From Chloroflexota bacterium (lineage in GTDB: Bacteria; Chloroflexota; UBA4733), in the NCBI GenBank assembly GCA_023381895.1, contig JAMCTA010000151.1:29900-93899 (forward strand): a stretch of 64,000 nt of DNA, in the 5' to 3' direction. Below, one piece after another: positions 1 to 8,259 of this stretch. Position numbers and translations under genes: made by a program. Within the stretch, counting starts at the first letter, position 1. Each line of letters begins with the position of its first letter. The notes under the pieces were generated by a model that made no database searches, was not told the DNA's origin, and saw only the letters and a program-made list of their open reading frames with translations.

Positions 1-402
1 GTGCTGACCGCCACTGCGAGCATTGCAGTGATTGCTGGCTGGCGACCAATCGTGTTTGCAACCGCTGTCGTCCTGGGGATTGGACTCGATGCGCTTGGCG
101 GTACACCTCTGGGCCTCACGTCGCTCGGCTTTGTTCTGGTAGTACTGGCTGTTGGTTGGTGGAGAGAAGTCGTGGTCTACCGCGGGATCGCCGTATTTCT
201 TCTCGCTGCCGGAGTGGCGACAGTGGTATTCGACGGGGTGCTATTGCTGGCTTTGCTGGCGCTGCACGATCCGGCGAGCGTCACGGGAACCGCGAAGCAC
301 ATTGTCCTTCCAAGCGTCCTCATCAACGCGGTTTGTGCTGTGCCACTGAGCAAGGTCGCCGAGTGGGTCTGCTTGCCGAACGGACAGGAGTCCATACCTT
401 GA
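1..402 (+). CDS. mreD: Rod shape-determining protein MreD, 5' truncated
   Basis: This is the C-terminal 133 residues of a small polytopic membrane protein; the true start is probably upstream of the window. The residues form successive hydrophobic helices with the G-x-P-x-G-L-T-S-L-G signature near residues 34-43 that is typical of MreD. MreD is the membrane component of the elongasome that links MreB and MreC to the PBP2-RodA synthase. The next gene is a PBP2 homologue whose start overlaps this stop (TTGA), and rodA follows, which is the classical mre/mrd arrangement. Assignment rests on topology, motif and context. Confidence 0.8.
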   Translation: MLTATASIAVIAGWRPIVFATAVVLGIGLDALGGTPLGLTSLGFVLVVLAVGWWREVVVYRGIAVFLLAAGVATVVFDGVLLLALLALHDPASVTGTAKHIVLPSVLINAVCAVPLSKVAEWVCLPNGQESIP

Positions 403-2261
403 GCATCCAACGCCGCCTTCCAATACAGCAGGAACGAGAGCGACGCATCTCCATCTTCCTCGTACTCACACCTGTGCTCATTACGGTCCTCCTCGCCCGG
501 CTATGGTGGGTACAGATCGTTTTGGGCCCGCAATATCAGCGGCGAGCAAACTTCAACCATGAGCGCGTCGTTACTATCCAGCCGTTACGGGGCATCGTCT
601 ACGACCGATATGACCAGCAGCTCGTTGAAAATGCGCCGTCGTGGCAGATTATGCTCATTCCTGCCGACGTGCCAAACGGCGAAATGACAGCGGTTCTCAG
701 GCGCCTCAGCGCCTTGACCCACATCGAGTTAGAGAGCCTCGATGTGCGCGTGCGCGATGATAAAGGAAGTCCAGTCCAGGCGCTCACCCTGGCCGATGGC
801 GTGCAGCGGAACGTCGCGTTTTCTGTATTGGAGCATCTTGATTCACTTCCAGGAGTGCATGTCGACTACATTCCGCAACGGCAGTATATTAATGGACCAG
901 CGTTTGCTCCGGTGGTGGGATACGTCGGCCTCATTAGCAGCCAGCGGTACAAGGCAGCGCTGAAGACGCCTGACCCATATCCAGTCAACTCCTTCGTCGG
1001 AAAGGCAGGTGTCGAGCAGGTGTTCGAGCAGCAGCTGCGGGGAATACTGGGCCATCAAACCCTGGAGATCGACGCGTCGGGGCAAACGGTTCAGACTATC
1101 AGTACCTCCAAGGCTATTCCTGGTGACAGCGTCGAGCTCACCGTCGCGGCAGACGTTCAGCGCGTCGCCTACCAGGCATTGAGCTCGCTTGTTCAGCAGG
1201 GCAAGGCTACTGGAGGCGCTGTGGTGGCAGTCGACCCTCGCAACGGGGCCGTCGTGGTCCTTGCTTCCGTTCCTTCCTACGACCCCAATGCACTGTCGAG
1301 CGGTCTGACCGCTGATGAATGGTCACAGTTGATGTCCAACCCTGCCCATCCTCTCGTCGACCACGCGATATCCTCTCAGTACCCTCCTGGCCCGATGCTT
1401 GACCCCTTCCTGGCGGTCGCCGAGCTCCAGGCTGGAGTGCTTCAACCTCAACGCGACTGGGTCTGTCCGCAGCGAATTGATGTGAACGGCTGGCTTTTCT
1501 TCAACAGTCGCACTGTTCCAACAGCGCCGGTCAATACGCTGGGTGCGCTTGGGCAAGGATGCAGCACGCTCTTCCTGGGACTGACTGGCCAACAACCAGC
1601 AGTTACGGGAGTGAAGCAGGGCCTGGGTCACGTGAATCTTCTGCACTGGCTCGAGGCATTTGGGTTCCGGCAGCCAACAGGAATCATCCTACCTGGAGAG
1701 ACGACAGGATTTCTGCCCACCCCATCCTGGTATGAGCGTTCATTGAACGCAGCCTGGACTTCTGTCGACACCTACCTAGTGGCTTCCGGGGCAGGGCCCG
1801 ATGCCATCACCCCAATTCAACTCGCCGTCGCTACGGCTGCCCTGGCGAACGGCGGTAAGGTATGGCAACCGCAGCTACTCCAGCGCTTGATCACTCCATC
1901 GGGGCGGGTATTGGCGGAACTCTCTCCGCACCTCACACGTAACCTCGCTTTGTCTGCATCGACGACGTCTACAATCATCCAAGGACTCGCAGAGGCAAGT
2001 AAGGCGCGGAACAGTGTCAGCGTTCCCGGTTTCACCATCGCTGGTCTTGGCGGCTACGCAACGTCACCGAACACCACAGGCTTTCTTCCCGTTATCGACT
2101 CCTGGTGGACGGGCTTTGGCCCAACATATGATCCCCAGATCGCCGTTACCGTTCTGGTTCAGGATGCCACTGACGGTAGTCAGGCTGGTAGTGTCGCGGA
2201 GAAGATTCTCACGGAATTCTTCCATCCTTCACACGCAGCCGAGGTAAGCAATGTCCCCTAG
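399..2261 (+). CDS. mrdA: PBP2 (MrdA) homologue with all transpeptidase motifs lost
   Basis: The TTG start at 399 has an AGGAG 8 nt upstream and overlaps the mreD stop, giving 620 residues, the usual PBP2 length. The N-terminus has one membrane anchor (about residues 15-36), then the pedestal with R-G-I-V-Y-D-R, the linker G-K-A-G-V-E-Q and the penicillin-binding fold. The fold is intact, but the active site is not. The SxxK position after YPPG is Pro332-Met-Leu-Asp335, the SxN position is Gly387-Cys-Ser389, and the KTG position is Leu550-Gly-Gly552. The protein therefore cannot acylate a stem peptide by the known mechanism. There is no frameshift or stop and codon use looks normal, so it is probably a retained pseudoenzyme that partners RodA, not a decaying gene. 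Confidence 0.9.
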   Translation: MSIQRRLPIQQERERRISIFLVLTPVLITVLLARLWWVQIVLGPQYQRRANFNHERVVTIQPLRGIVYDRYDQQLVENAPSWQIMLIPADVPNGEMTAVLRRLSALTHIELESLDVRVRDDKGSPVQALTLADGVQRNVAFSVLEHLDSLPGVHVDYIPQRQYINGPAFAPVVGYVGLISSQRYKAALKTPDPYPVNSFVGKAGVEQVFEQQLRGILGHQTLEIDASGQTVQTISTSKAIPGDSVELTVAADVQRVAYQALSSLVQQGKATGGAVVAVDPRNGAVVVLASVPSYDPNALSSGLTADEWSQLMSNPAHPLVDHAISSQYPPGPMLDPFLAVAELQAGVLQPQRDWVCPQRIDVNGWLFFNSRTVPTAPVNTLGALGQGCSTLFLGLTGQQPAVTGVKQGLGHVNLLHWLEAFGFRQPTGIILPGETTGFLPTPSWYERSLNAAWTSVDTYLVASGAGPDAITPIQLAVATAALANGGKVWQPQLLQRLITPSGRVLAELSPHLTRNLALSASTTSTIIQGLAEASKARNSVSVPGFTIAGLGGYATSPNTTGFLPVIDSWWTGFGPTYDPQIAVTVLVQDATDGSQAGSVAEKILTEFFHPSHAAEVSNVP

Positions 2262-3354
2262 ACTTTGGCGCAGTTTCGACCCGCTCCTCTTTGCTGTAGC
2301 GGTGCTGCTCACGGCCATCGGTGTGACAATGGTGTACGCTGCCCTTGCTGGTCCAGGGCAAGATGTCGCTGCGCGCGATGGAGCTATCAGAGAGGCCGTC
2401 TTCGGGATGCTTGGTCTCACGTTGCTCATCGGAACCTGCTTTGTCGACTATCACATATTTCGAGGGCTCTTCTGGCCTCTGGTCGCGTTCAACTGTCTCT
2501 TTCTGCTCGCCGTGCTCGTGCTTGGTCACGCGTCATACGGAGCGCAGCGCTGGCTGCGCATCGGCGTGCTGCCGATTCAACCATCTGAGCTTGGCAAGCT
2601 CCTCGTGATCTTGACTCTGGCGCGAGTGCTGGCAGACGCCGATGATCAGATCACCAAGTTCACCACGATCCTCCGCTCGTTGCCTATAGCCTTGTTGCCT
2701 GCAGCACTCGTCTTCCCACAGCCGGACCTTGGCACGGCACTGGTCTATGGTGCGATCTGGGTGGGGATGATCATCGGGGCCGGGGCACGGTGGCGACACC
2801 TCGGCATGCTCGTCTTGGTCTCACTAGCCCTCATGCCATTCTTATTTCACTTTTTGCACAGTTACCAGATTCAGCGCCTCACTATTTTTCTTCGTCCGGA
2901 ATCCGATCCCACAGGTGCCGGCTATAACATCATCCAAGCTCTGATTGCCATCGGGTCGGGAGGGCTCCTCGGTCAGGGATGGACGTTTGGGACTCAGACA
3001 CAGTTCCATTTCCTCCGCGTGCAACAGAGTGACTTCATCTTCTCGGTAATTGCAGAACAGCTCGGATTCCTGGGATCTTTTCTCATCCTTATGCTCTTCG
3101 GTCTACTGTTCAACAGGATTGTGAGAGCAGCGGCAGTCTCCCAGGACCTCTATGGACGCCTGGTTGCTATTGGCGTATTCTGGATGCTCTTATTCCAAAC
3201 CTTTGTCAATATGGGAATGAACCTACAGCTCATGCCCGTCACTGGCATCCCTCTCCCGCTGATTTCTGCGGGTGGCAGCTCGTTAGTGACGTCGCTCATT
3301 GCGATCGGGATCGTTGAAAGTATTCATATGCGAAGAGAAGGAGCATCATTTTGA
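2251..3354 (+). CDS. rodA: SEDS peptidoglycan glycosyltransferase RodA
   Basis: A 367-residue polytopic membrane protein of the SEDS family (RodA/FtsW/SpoVE), which polymerises lipid II glycan strands outside the membrane. It has about ten hydrophobic helices, the G-A-G-Y-N-I-I-Q-A-L-I-A-I-G-S-G-G block near residues 228-244 and the S-D-F-I-F motif. Asp261 of that motif corresponds to the essential Asp262 of E. coli RodA, so the enzyme looks active. The start overlaps the upstream PBP2 gene by 11 nt and has a GAGG upstream, so the two are translationally coupled. In known SEDS-PBP pairs the PBP allosterically activates the SEDS protein. Confidence 0.93.
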   Translation: MSPRLWRSFDPLLFAVAVLLTAIGVTMVYAALAGPGQDVAARDGAIREAVFGMLGLTLLIGTCFVDYHIFRGLFWPLVAFNCLFLLAVLVLGHASYGAQRWLRIGVLPIQPSELGKLLVILTLARVLADADDQITKFTTILRSLPIALLPAALVFPQPDLGTALVYGAIWVGMIIGAGARWRHLGMLVLVSLALMPFLFHFLHSYQIQRLTIFLRPESDPTGAGYNIIQALIAIGSGGLLGQGWTFGTQTQFHFLRVQQSDFIFSVIAEQLGFLGSFLILMLFGLLFNRIVRAAAVSQDLYGRLVAIGVFWMLLFQTFVNMGMNLQLMPVTGIPLPLISAGGSSLVTSLIAIGIVESIHMRREGASF

Positions 3355-4262
3355 AGAGGCTGCACGTGCAAGTTCCGGCAACCTCTGCGAACCTCGGCCC
3401 AGGCTTCGATACGCTCGGTGTGGCTCTCGGCATCTACAACGATACGGTTGTTGAGACTGCAGATCGCGAGTCTTTGGAGGTGGTGGGCGAGGGTATGGCC
3501 GACTTACAATCAGGTGCTCCCAATCTCATTCATCGCGCAATCGAAGAGATGTTTCGGCTGTGTGGAGTGCGGCGACCTCCTCTGGTCATTCGTTGTTGCA
3601 ATGCCATACCACTGGGGCGAGGTCTAGGCAGCAGTGCTGCGGCCTTGGTGACGGGTTTGCTCATTGGTCAAGCCCTGCTCGAGAATGCCGTCGACAGCGC
3701 CGCGCTGTTGCCGGTGGCCGCGCGCCTGGAGGGTCACGGGGACAACACGAGCGCCGCGCTCCTCGGTGGCTTCACGGTCTGTGTACCCACCGACGATGGC
3801 ATTGTTGCCGAAGCTCTGCCCGCGCCGCTGGGGTTGCAGTGCGTTCTGTTCATCCCGGACTATCAGGTCTCGACTGAACTGGCGAGAAGAGTGCTGCCAG
3901 AAAGGTATCGGCGCGCTGATGCCGTATTCAATATCTCGCGCGTGGCACTCTTCGTTTCAGCTTTGATGACCAACCGATTAGACCATCTCGGCGAGGCGAT
4001 GAATGATCGCTTGCATCAGCCGTACCGGCTACCTCTGTATCGGGGAATGGACAGTCTGATTCGAGCTGCTACAGATGCAGGCGCTTACGGTGCATCCGTA
4101 AGCGGCGCAGGGCCGTCGATGGTCGCCTTTGCCGACGAAGGTGCTGCTGCTGGCGTCGCTCAAACGGTAGCGGAGACTGTCGAGGCTATAGGTGTAGCTG
4201 GCAGCGTGGTGACCGTTCCAATAGCCGTTCACGGAGCTTCTGTCAGAGTAGAGGCTCCTTAG
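3351..4262 (+). CDS. thrB: Homoserine kinase
   Basis: A GHMP-family kinase of 303 residues that phosphorylates homoserine with ATP in threonine biosynthesis. It has the N-terminal P-A-T-S-A-N-L-G-P-G-F-D motif, the ATP-binding loop P-L-G-R-G-L-G-S-S-A-A-A near residues 85-96 and the C-terminal G-A-Y-G-A-S-V-S-G-A-G-P-S motif. The start is TTG, overlapping the rodA stop (TTGA), with GAAGGAG 8-10 nt upstream. Its placement at the end of a cell-shape operon is unusual. No other threonine-pathway gene is present in the window. Confidence 0.93.
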   Translation: MKRLHVQVPATSANLGPGFDTLGVALGIYNDTVVETADRESLEVVGEGMADLQSGAPNLIHRAIEEMFRLCGVRRPPLVIRCCNAIPLGRGLGSSAAALVTGLLIGQALLENAVDSAALLPVAARLEGHGDNTSAALLGGFTVCVPTDDGIVAEALPAPLGLQCVLFIPDYQVSTELARRVLPERYRRADAVFNISRVALFVSALMTNRLDHLGEAMNDRLHQPYRLPLYRGMDSLIRAATDAGAYGASVSGAGPSMVAFADEGAAAGVAQTVAETVEAIGVAGSVVTVPIAVHGASVRVEAP

Positions 4263-4313
4263 GTGACTACTCACGGCATCGTGCTGGACCGGGCAAAGCA
4301 GTCGCTGAGCCGT

Positions 4314-4329
4314 CACGACACTGGTCGTG
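4314..4329. terminator. Small hairpin between convergent thrB and ddl
   Basis: CACGAC and GTCGTG are separated by 4 nt in the 85-nt gap between two convergent genes. There is no U-tract, so it is a weak candidate for a bidirectional terminator. Confidence 0.3.
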
Positions 4330-4347
4330 CGTCATCTCCGTGAGTCT

Positions 4348-5463
4348 CTAGTCTTCCCAGTGAGCATCCAAGGAGCGACGCTCCGTGAAACGCTCGATGG
4401 CCAGGTCTATCAGTCTCTGGAGGAGATCGGCATAGCTCATCCCCGATGCCGCCCAGAGCTTGGAGTACATGCTCTTTTCGGTGAATCCAGGGATCGTGTT
4501 GATCTCGTTGACCCAGACCTCATCCCCACGCACAAAGCAATCGACCCTTGCCATCCCAGCGCAGCTCAGAGCTTCGAACGTCCTTCGAGCCAATTCTTGA
4601 ACGCGTCCTGCAACGACGTGATCCAGGTCGGCAGGAATGTGGAGCATCGAGACATCGTCCACGTATTTCGCTCGATAGTCATAGAATTCGTGCGAGGTCG
4701 TGACTTCCCCGCACACCGAGACTTGCGGATCGTGATTCCCGAGCACGGCACATTCGATTTCCCGCACCGGCGACACCGCCCTCTCGACGAGGACGCGCAC
4801 ATCATAGCGAAGGGCATCGCTCACCGCCGCAGTCAGTTCGTTGGGAACGAGAACTTTATGCACGCCGACACTCGAGCCAAGATTGGAAGGCTTGACAAAG
4901 CACGGATAGCCAACAGTGCGAGCGACGAGGGCGGCTACGTTGCTGCCATTATTTTCCCACTCGTGGCGCGCCACCGTCACCCAGTCGACGACGGGTATTT
5001 CAGCTGCTTTTAGAACCATCTTGGCTGTGTGTTTGTCCATCCCGACGGCAGAGCCGAGGACGCCCGCGCCGGCGTAGGGGACTCCAGCAAGCTCAAGGAC
5101 GCCTTGAAGGGTTCCATCTTCACCATTAGGGCCATGAATGAGCGGCAGCACCACATCGATCTGAGACAGGCTAGCGGCAATCGGAGACAGCATCTCCGAG
5201 CCATAGCTATTACGCACGTCGAGTACGTTGCGGCTGGAATCGCCGTTCGATCTGTCTTCGACCGCGATCTGCCCAGCGGCGAGGACGGCCCCGCTGCACG
5301 CTCCCGGAAGCCAGCGCCCACGTGCATCGATGTAGAGCGGCACAATCTCATACTCATGATGCTTAGAGCTCAGTACCTGCGCAACAGAGCGCGCCGATGC
5401 AACTGAGACTTCGTGTTCGGCAGACTTTCCACCGAAGAGCAGCAAGATGCGCATCTTTGCCAT
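4348..5463 (-). CDS. ddl: D-alanine--D-alanine ligase
   Basis: A 371-residue ATP-grasp ligase that joins two D-alanines for the peptidoglycan stem peptide. The N-terminus carries L-F-G-G-K-S-A-E-H-E-V-S, with the Ddl-specific HEVS. H-G-P-N-G-E-D-G-T follows, then the K-P-S-N-L-G-S-S-V-G-V loop and the metal-site motif E-I-N-T-I-P-G-F-T. It is the last gene of alr-murF-ddl, 24 nt after murF. Together with murF and alr it shows that this cell makes ordinary D-Ala-D-Ala peptidoglycan, which matters for reading the dead PBP2 upstream. Confidence 0.95.
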   Translation of the reverse strand: MAKMRILLLFGGKSAEHEVSVASARSVAQVLSSKHHEYEIVPLYIDARGRWLPGACSGAVLAAGQIAVEDRSNGDSSRNVLDVRNSYGSEMLSPIAASLSQIDVVLPLIHGPNGEDGTLQGVLELAGVPYAGAGVLGSAVGMDKHTAKMVLKAAEIPVVDWVTVARHEWENNGSNVAALVARTVGYPCFVKPSNLGSSVGVHKVLVPNELTAAVSDALRYDVRVLVERAVSPVREIECAVLGNHDPQVSVCGEVTTSHEFYDYRAKYVDDVSMLHIPADLDHVVAGRVQELARRTFEALSCAGMARVDCFVRGDEVWVNEINTIPGFTEKSMYSKLWAASGMSYADLLQRLIDLAIERFTERRSLDAHWED

Positions 5464-5487
5464 TTGGGGCAGTGTCCTCTCAAGCTC

Positions 5488-6939
5488 TTACAGGTTCTGG
5501 CGGAGGAGATCGATGACGTAGTCCAGTCGCATGCCTCGGCCTGCTTTGAATAGCACCACGTCACCGGATGACAAGCGTTCGAGTAGCGCCTCCGTAAGAG
5601 TCTGTCGGGAGAGCGCAACTTGGTCTTGAGGCTGGGGTTGCCGGCGGAAAGCTTGGTCTGCTGGAGCGGAAATGTGACATACTCGTGCACTCGACATCCC
5701 CGCCTGGATGGCTCCTTGGGCAATGTGCGCAGCCAGTGTCCCGATGGTGAAGAGATAGTCTACAGATGCGGCTGCAGCCATGCCCACTGCGTGGTGCTCT
5801 TCAGGCCCGTACTGCCCAAGCTCGAACATGTCGCCAAGAACAGCGATGCGGTGACCGGGCTTCGCTCTGGTAGCCAGTACTTGAAGACCGGCAATGGCAG
5901 ACAGGCGATTAGCATTATAGCAATCGTCAATGATGGTGGTTCCACGCGGCCCGGCTAACACTTGGAGTCTCGAGGCTACAGGTCGCAGGGAGCCCAACGC
6001 ATGACGAGCGACAGCAGTTGGGACATCACAGCGCTCTGCAACTGCCAAAGCTCCGAGTACGTTGAGCAGATTGTGCTCACCGAGGAGATGTACATAGGCA
6101 TCGCCACTAGCAGTCGGCGTGGTCCAGGCAATCTCCATGCCGAGGTTGTCTTCGCGAACGATCCTCCCGCGATAGTCTGCTGCCTCGCCAAAACCATAGA
6201 ACGCGGCTGGAGCCGGTGAGCGGTACACCATCGCCCGGACAGCTGCATCTTCCGCGTTCAGCACGGCCAGCCCAGATGCGGAAAGCGCCTCGATCAACTC
6301 GCCTTTGGCCTGGGCGACGTTGGCGAGTGAGCCAAAGAACTCCAAGTGGGCCGGTCCTACGTTCGTCACCAATCCAATCGTCGGGGGAGCGAGCTCACAC
6401 AGACTGGCGATCTCTCCAATCCGCTGTGCGGCCATTTCGAATACGGCGAAGCGATGCTCTGGCTGCAGGTGGTTCAGTATTGTCATTGAAAGTCCGGTGT
6501 CAGTGTTATACGACGCTGGCGGCTCGAGGACCTGACTGGGATAAGCAGCAGACAAGATCATAGAGATAATGTGTCGTGTCGTTGTCTTCCCAGCGCTCCC
6601 GGTGATGCCGATCACGGTGTCAATCTGCGAGCGTAATAATGCGCGGTTGGCTAGACGGATGAGCGCAGCACGTGGCTGTGGTACCACGACCTGCGGAACG
6701 GGATGGGGGAGCCCTTCCACAGGATGCTCCACGAGTAGCGCTGTGGCACCTGCTGCCACTGCCGCGCCGGCGTAGTCGTGCCCATCTAGGTGCTCTCCAC
6801 GGTAGGCAACAAAGAGTTGACCAGGCAGGATCCGGCGGCTGTCGATCTCTACGCCAGTTAGCTGCTCAAGAAGCTGGCCACCAGAGACAAGGAGCGTGCC
6901 TGCGGTGAGTTGAGCTACATCTTCGAGAGAGATCATCAT
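5488..6939 (-). CDS. murF: UDP-N-acetylmuramoyl-tripeptide--D-alanyl-D-alanine ligase
   Basis: A 483-residue Mur ligase that adds D-Ala-D-Ala to UDP-MurNAc-tripeptide. It has an N-terminal MurF-type domain (V-E-I-D-S-R and P-G-Q-L-F-V-A near residues 30-46), the ATP loop G-I-T-G-S-A-G-K-T-T-T in the central domain, and the C-terminal motif D-D-C-Y-N-A-N followed by L-G-D-M-F-E-L-G. The start overlaps the alr stop as ATGA and there is a second in-frame ATG next to it. The gene lies between alr and ddl, its substrate-supply neighbours. Confidence 0.95.
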   Translation of the reverse strand: MMISLEDVAQLTAGTLLVSGGQLLEQLTGVEIDSRRILPGQLFVAYRGEHLDGHDYAGAAVAAGATALLVEHPVEGLPHPVPQVVVPQPRAALIRLANRALLRSQIDTVIGITGSAGKTTTRHIISMILSAAYPSQVLEPPASYNTDTGLSMTILNHLQPEHRFAVFEMAAQRIGEIASLCELAPPTIGLVTNVGPAHLEFFGSLANVAQAKGELIEALSASGLAVLNAEDAAVRAMVYRSPAPAAFYGFGEAADYRGRIVREDNLGMEIAWTTPTASGDAYVHLLGEHNLLNVLGALAVAERCDVPTAVARHALGSLRPVASRLQVLAGPRGTTIIDDCYNANRLSAIAGLQVLATRAKPGHRIAVLGDMFELGQYGPEEHHAVGMAAAASVDYLFTIGTLAAHIAQGAIQAGMSSARVCHISAPADQAFRRQPQPQDQVALSRQTLTEALLERLSSGDVVLFKAGRGMRLDYVIDLLRQNL

Positions 6940-8126
6940 AGTGTTCGAACTCCCTTTACCAGGGGTTCTGCTGCTCCCGGCACTATAAATGACCTGTCGC
7001 CCTGGGTTGGCACGTAGACCCGAGGGACACGTGGCGCCAAGCCAGTCAGCACCTCGTACCCTAGTGTGCCCAGTTGTCCCGCCACTTCTTCTACTGAGAT
7101 TCTGTCGTCGCCCTGTGCTCCCAGAAACGTCGCCACGTCACCTTCCTGCACCGCGGGTATGTCCGTGACGTCGGCAATGCTCATATCCATGCAGATGACT
7201 CCTACCAGTTTGGCTCGCTTTCCCCGGATGAGAACCTCCGGCCATGGCTGCGGCGCACGCCTGATGCCATCAGCGTAGCCAGCCTGAAGAACTGCAAGCT
7301 TGGTAGGGCGCGCAGCTACCCAGGTAGCACCGTAGCTTACACTGGTCCCGCTCGGTACAAGCTTTACTTGCGCGACCAGCGCCTGGAAGCTCAGTGCGGG
7401 CACGAGCCCCGGCGGGCGCATGGTCTCCGAGCACGGGTTGAGGCCGTAAAGAGCAGCTCCGGGACGTACGAGGTTGAAGTGGCTCTCCGGATGGCGAAAC
7501 ATGGCTGCGCTGTTGGCAGCGTGGATCCACTGTGGGTCGAGTCCATTTTTCCGCACAATCTCAATTGCCCGTGTGAAGCGACCGAGCTGTTCCCGAGTGT
7601 GCTGACTATCGACGGCATCAGCGGTTGCGAAGTGCGTGAAGAGGCCTTCGACGCTGATGCCCGAGAGAGCTCGTGCCCGATCGCAGAGCTGGTCAATGTC
7701 ATCGACGAGGGGACCGAGCCGGCTCATGCCGGTATCGACCTTGATATGCACTCTCGCGGGACGCCCCATGAGCACAGAGGCGCGATAAAGGGGCTCTAGC
7801 AGCTCTGGATCGAATGCGGTAGTGATGATGTTGTGTGCGACAATGGTGTTTGCCTGCCAGGCCGGCGTGTATCCCAACATGAGAATGTCGGCAGTGATGC
7901 CACTATTGCGCAGCTCGATCGCTTCATCCAGGCAAGTCACCCCGAGAATCCTGGCGCCGGAGGCAAGGGCGACTTTAGCGACAGGAACCGCTCCGTGGCC
8001 GTACGCGTGCGACTTCACCACAGCAAGCACGGACGTAGCCGCTCCGATCTGCTGCCGTATCAGCTCAAGATTCTGCTGAATACTTCCGAGATCGACAGTG
8101 ATCCATGCGGGGCGAGCAAGAAGCAC
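6936..8126 (-). CDS. alr: Alanine racemase
   Basis: A 396-residue PLP enzyme of fold type III that interconverts L- and D-alanine. The cofactor lysine is in A-V-V-K-S-H-A-Y-G-H-G near residue 38 (usually KANAYGHG), and the catalytic tyrosine is in S-Y-G-A-T-W. G-Y-A-D-G-I and I-C-M-D-M are also present. The GTG start has a GGTGGGAG about 6 nt upstream. It is the first gene of alr-murF-ddl; its promoter must lie in the 133-nt gap shared with the divergent exporter gene. Confidence 0.95.
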   Translation of the reverse strand: MLLARPAWITVDLGSIQQNLELIRQQIGAATSVLAVVKSHAYGHGAVPVAKVALASGARILGVTCLDEAIELRNSGITADILMLGYTPAWQANTIVAHNIITTAFDPELLEPLYRASVLMGRPARVHIKVDTGMSRLGPLVDDIDQLCDRARALSGISVEGLFTHFATADAVDSQHTREQLGRFTRAIEIVRKNGLDPQWIHAANSAAMFRHPESHFNLVRPGAALYGLNPCSETMRPPGLVPALSFQALVAQVKLVPSGTSVSYGATWVAARPTKLAVLQAGYADGIRRAPQPWPEVLIRGKRAKLVGVICMDMSIADVTDIPAVQEGDVATFLGAQGDDRISVEEVAGQLGTLGYEVLTGLAPRVPRVYVPTQGDRSFIVPGAAEPLVKGVRTL

Positions 8127-8259
8127 GTCACACTCCCACCAAGTCCCGGCGAGTGTACCACCTTAGCAGGGTACCTCTCCTAGACATCTTGCCTGCAACC
8201 CTGCACGAGTGACCTGAGGCTCCGGTGGTAGTCTTGCTCCGTAACGGGAGGGGAACACT

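Noticed and set aside
4327..5013. Long plus-strand frame opposite ddl
   Set aside because: It is the in-phase shadow of a clearly recognised Ddl and has no ribosome site.
8127..8200. T-box-like string (AGGTGGTACACTCG on the minus strand) before alr
   Set aside because: The leader is only about 130 nt, no Stem I or specifier loop can be drawn, and three positions differ from the T-box core.
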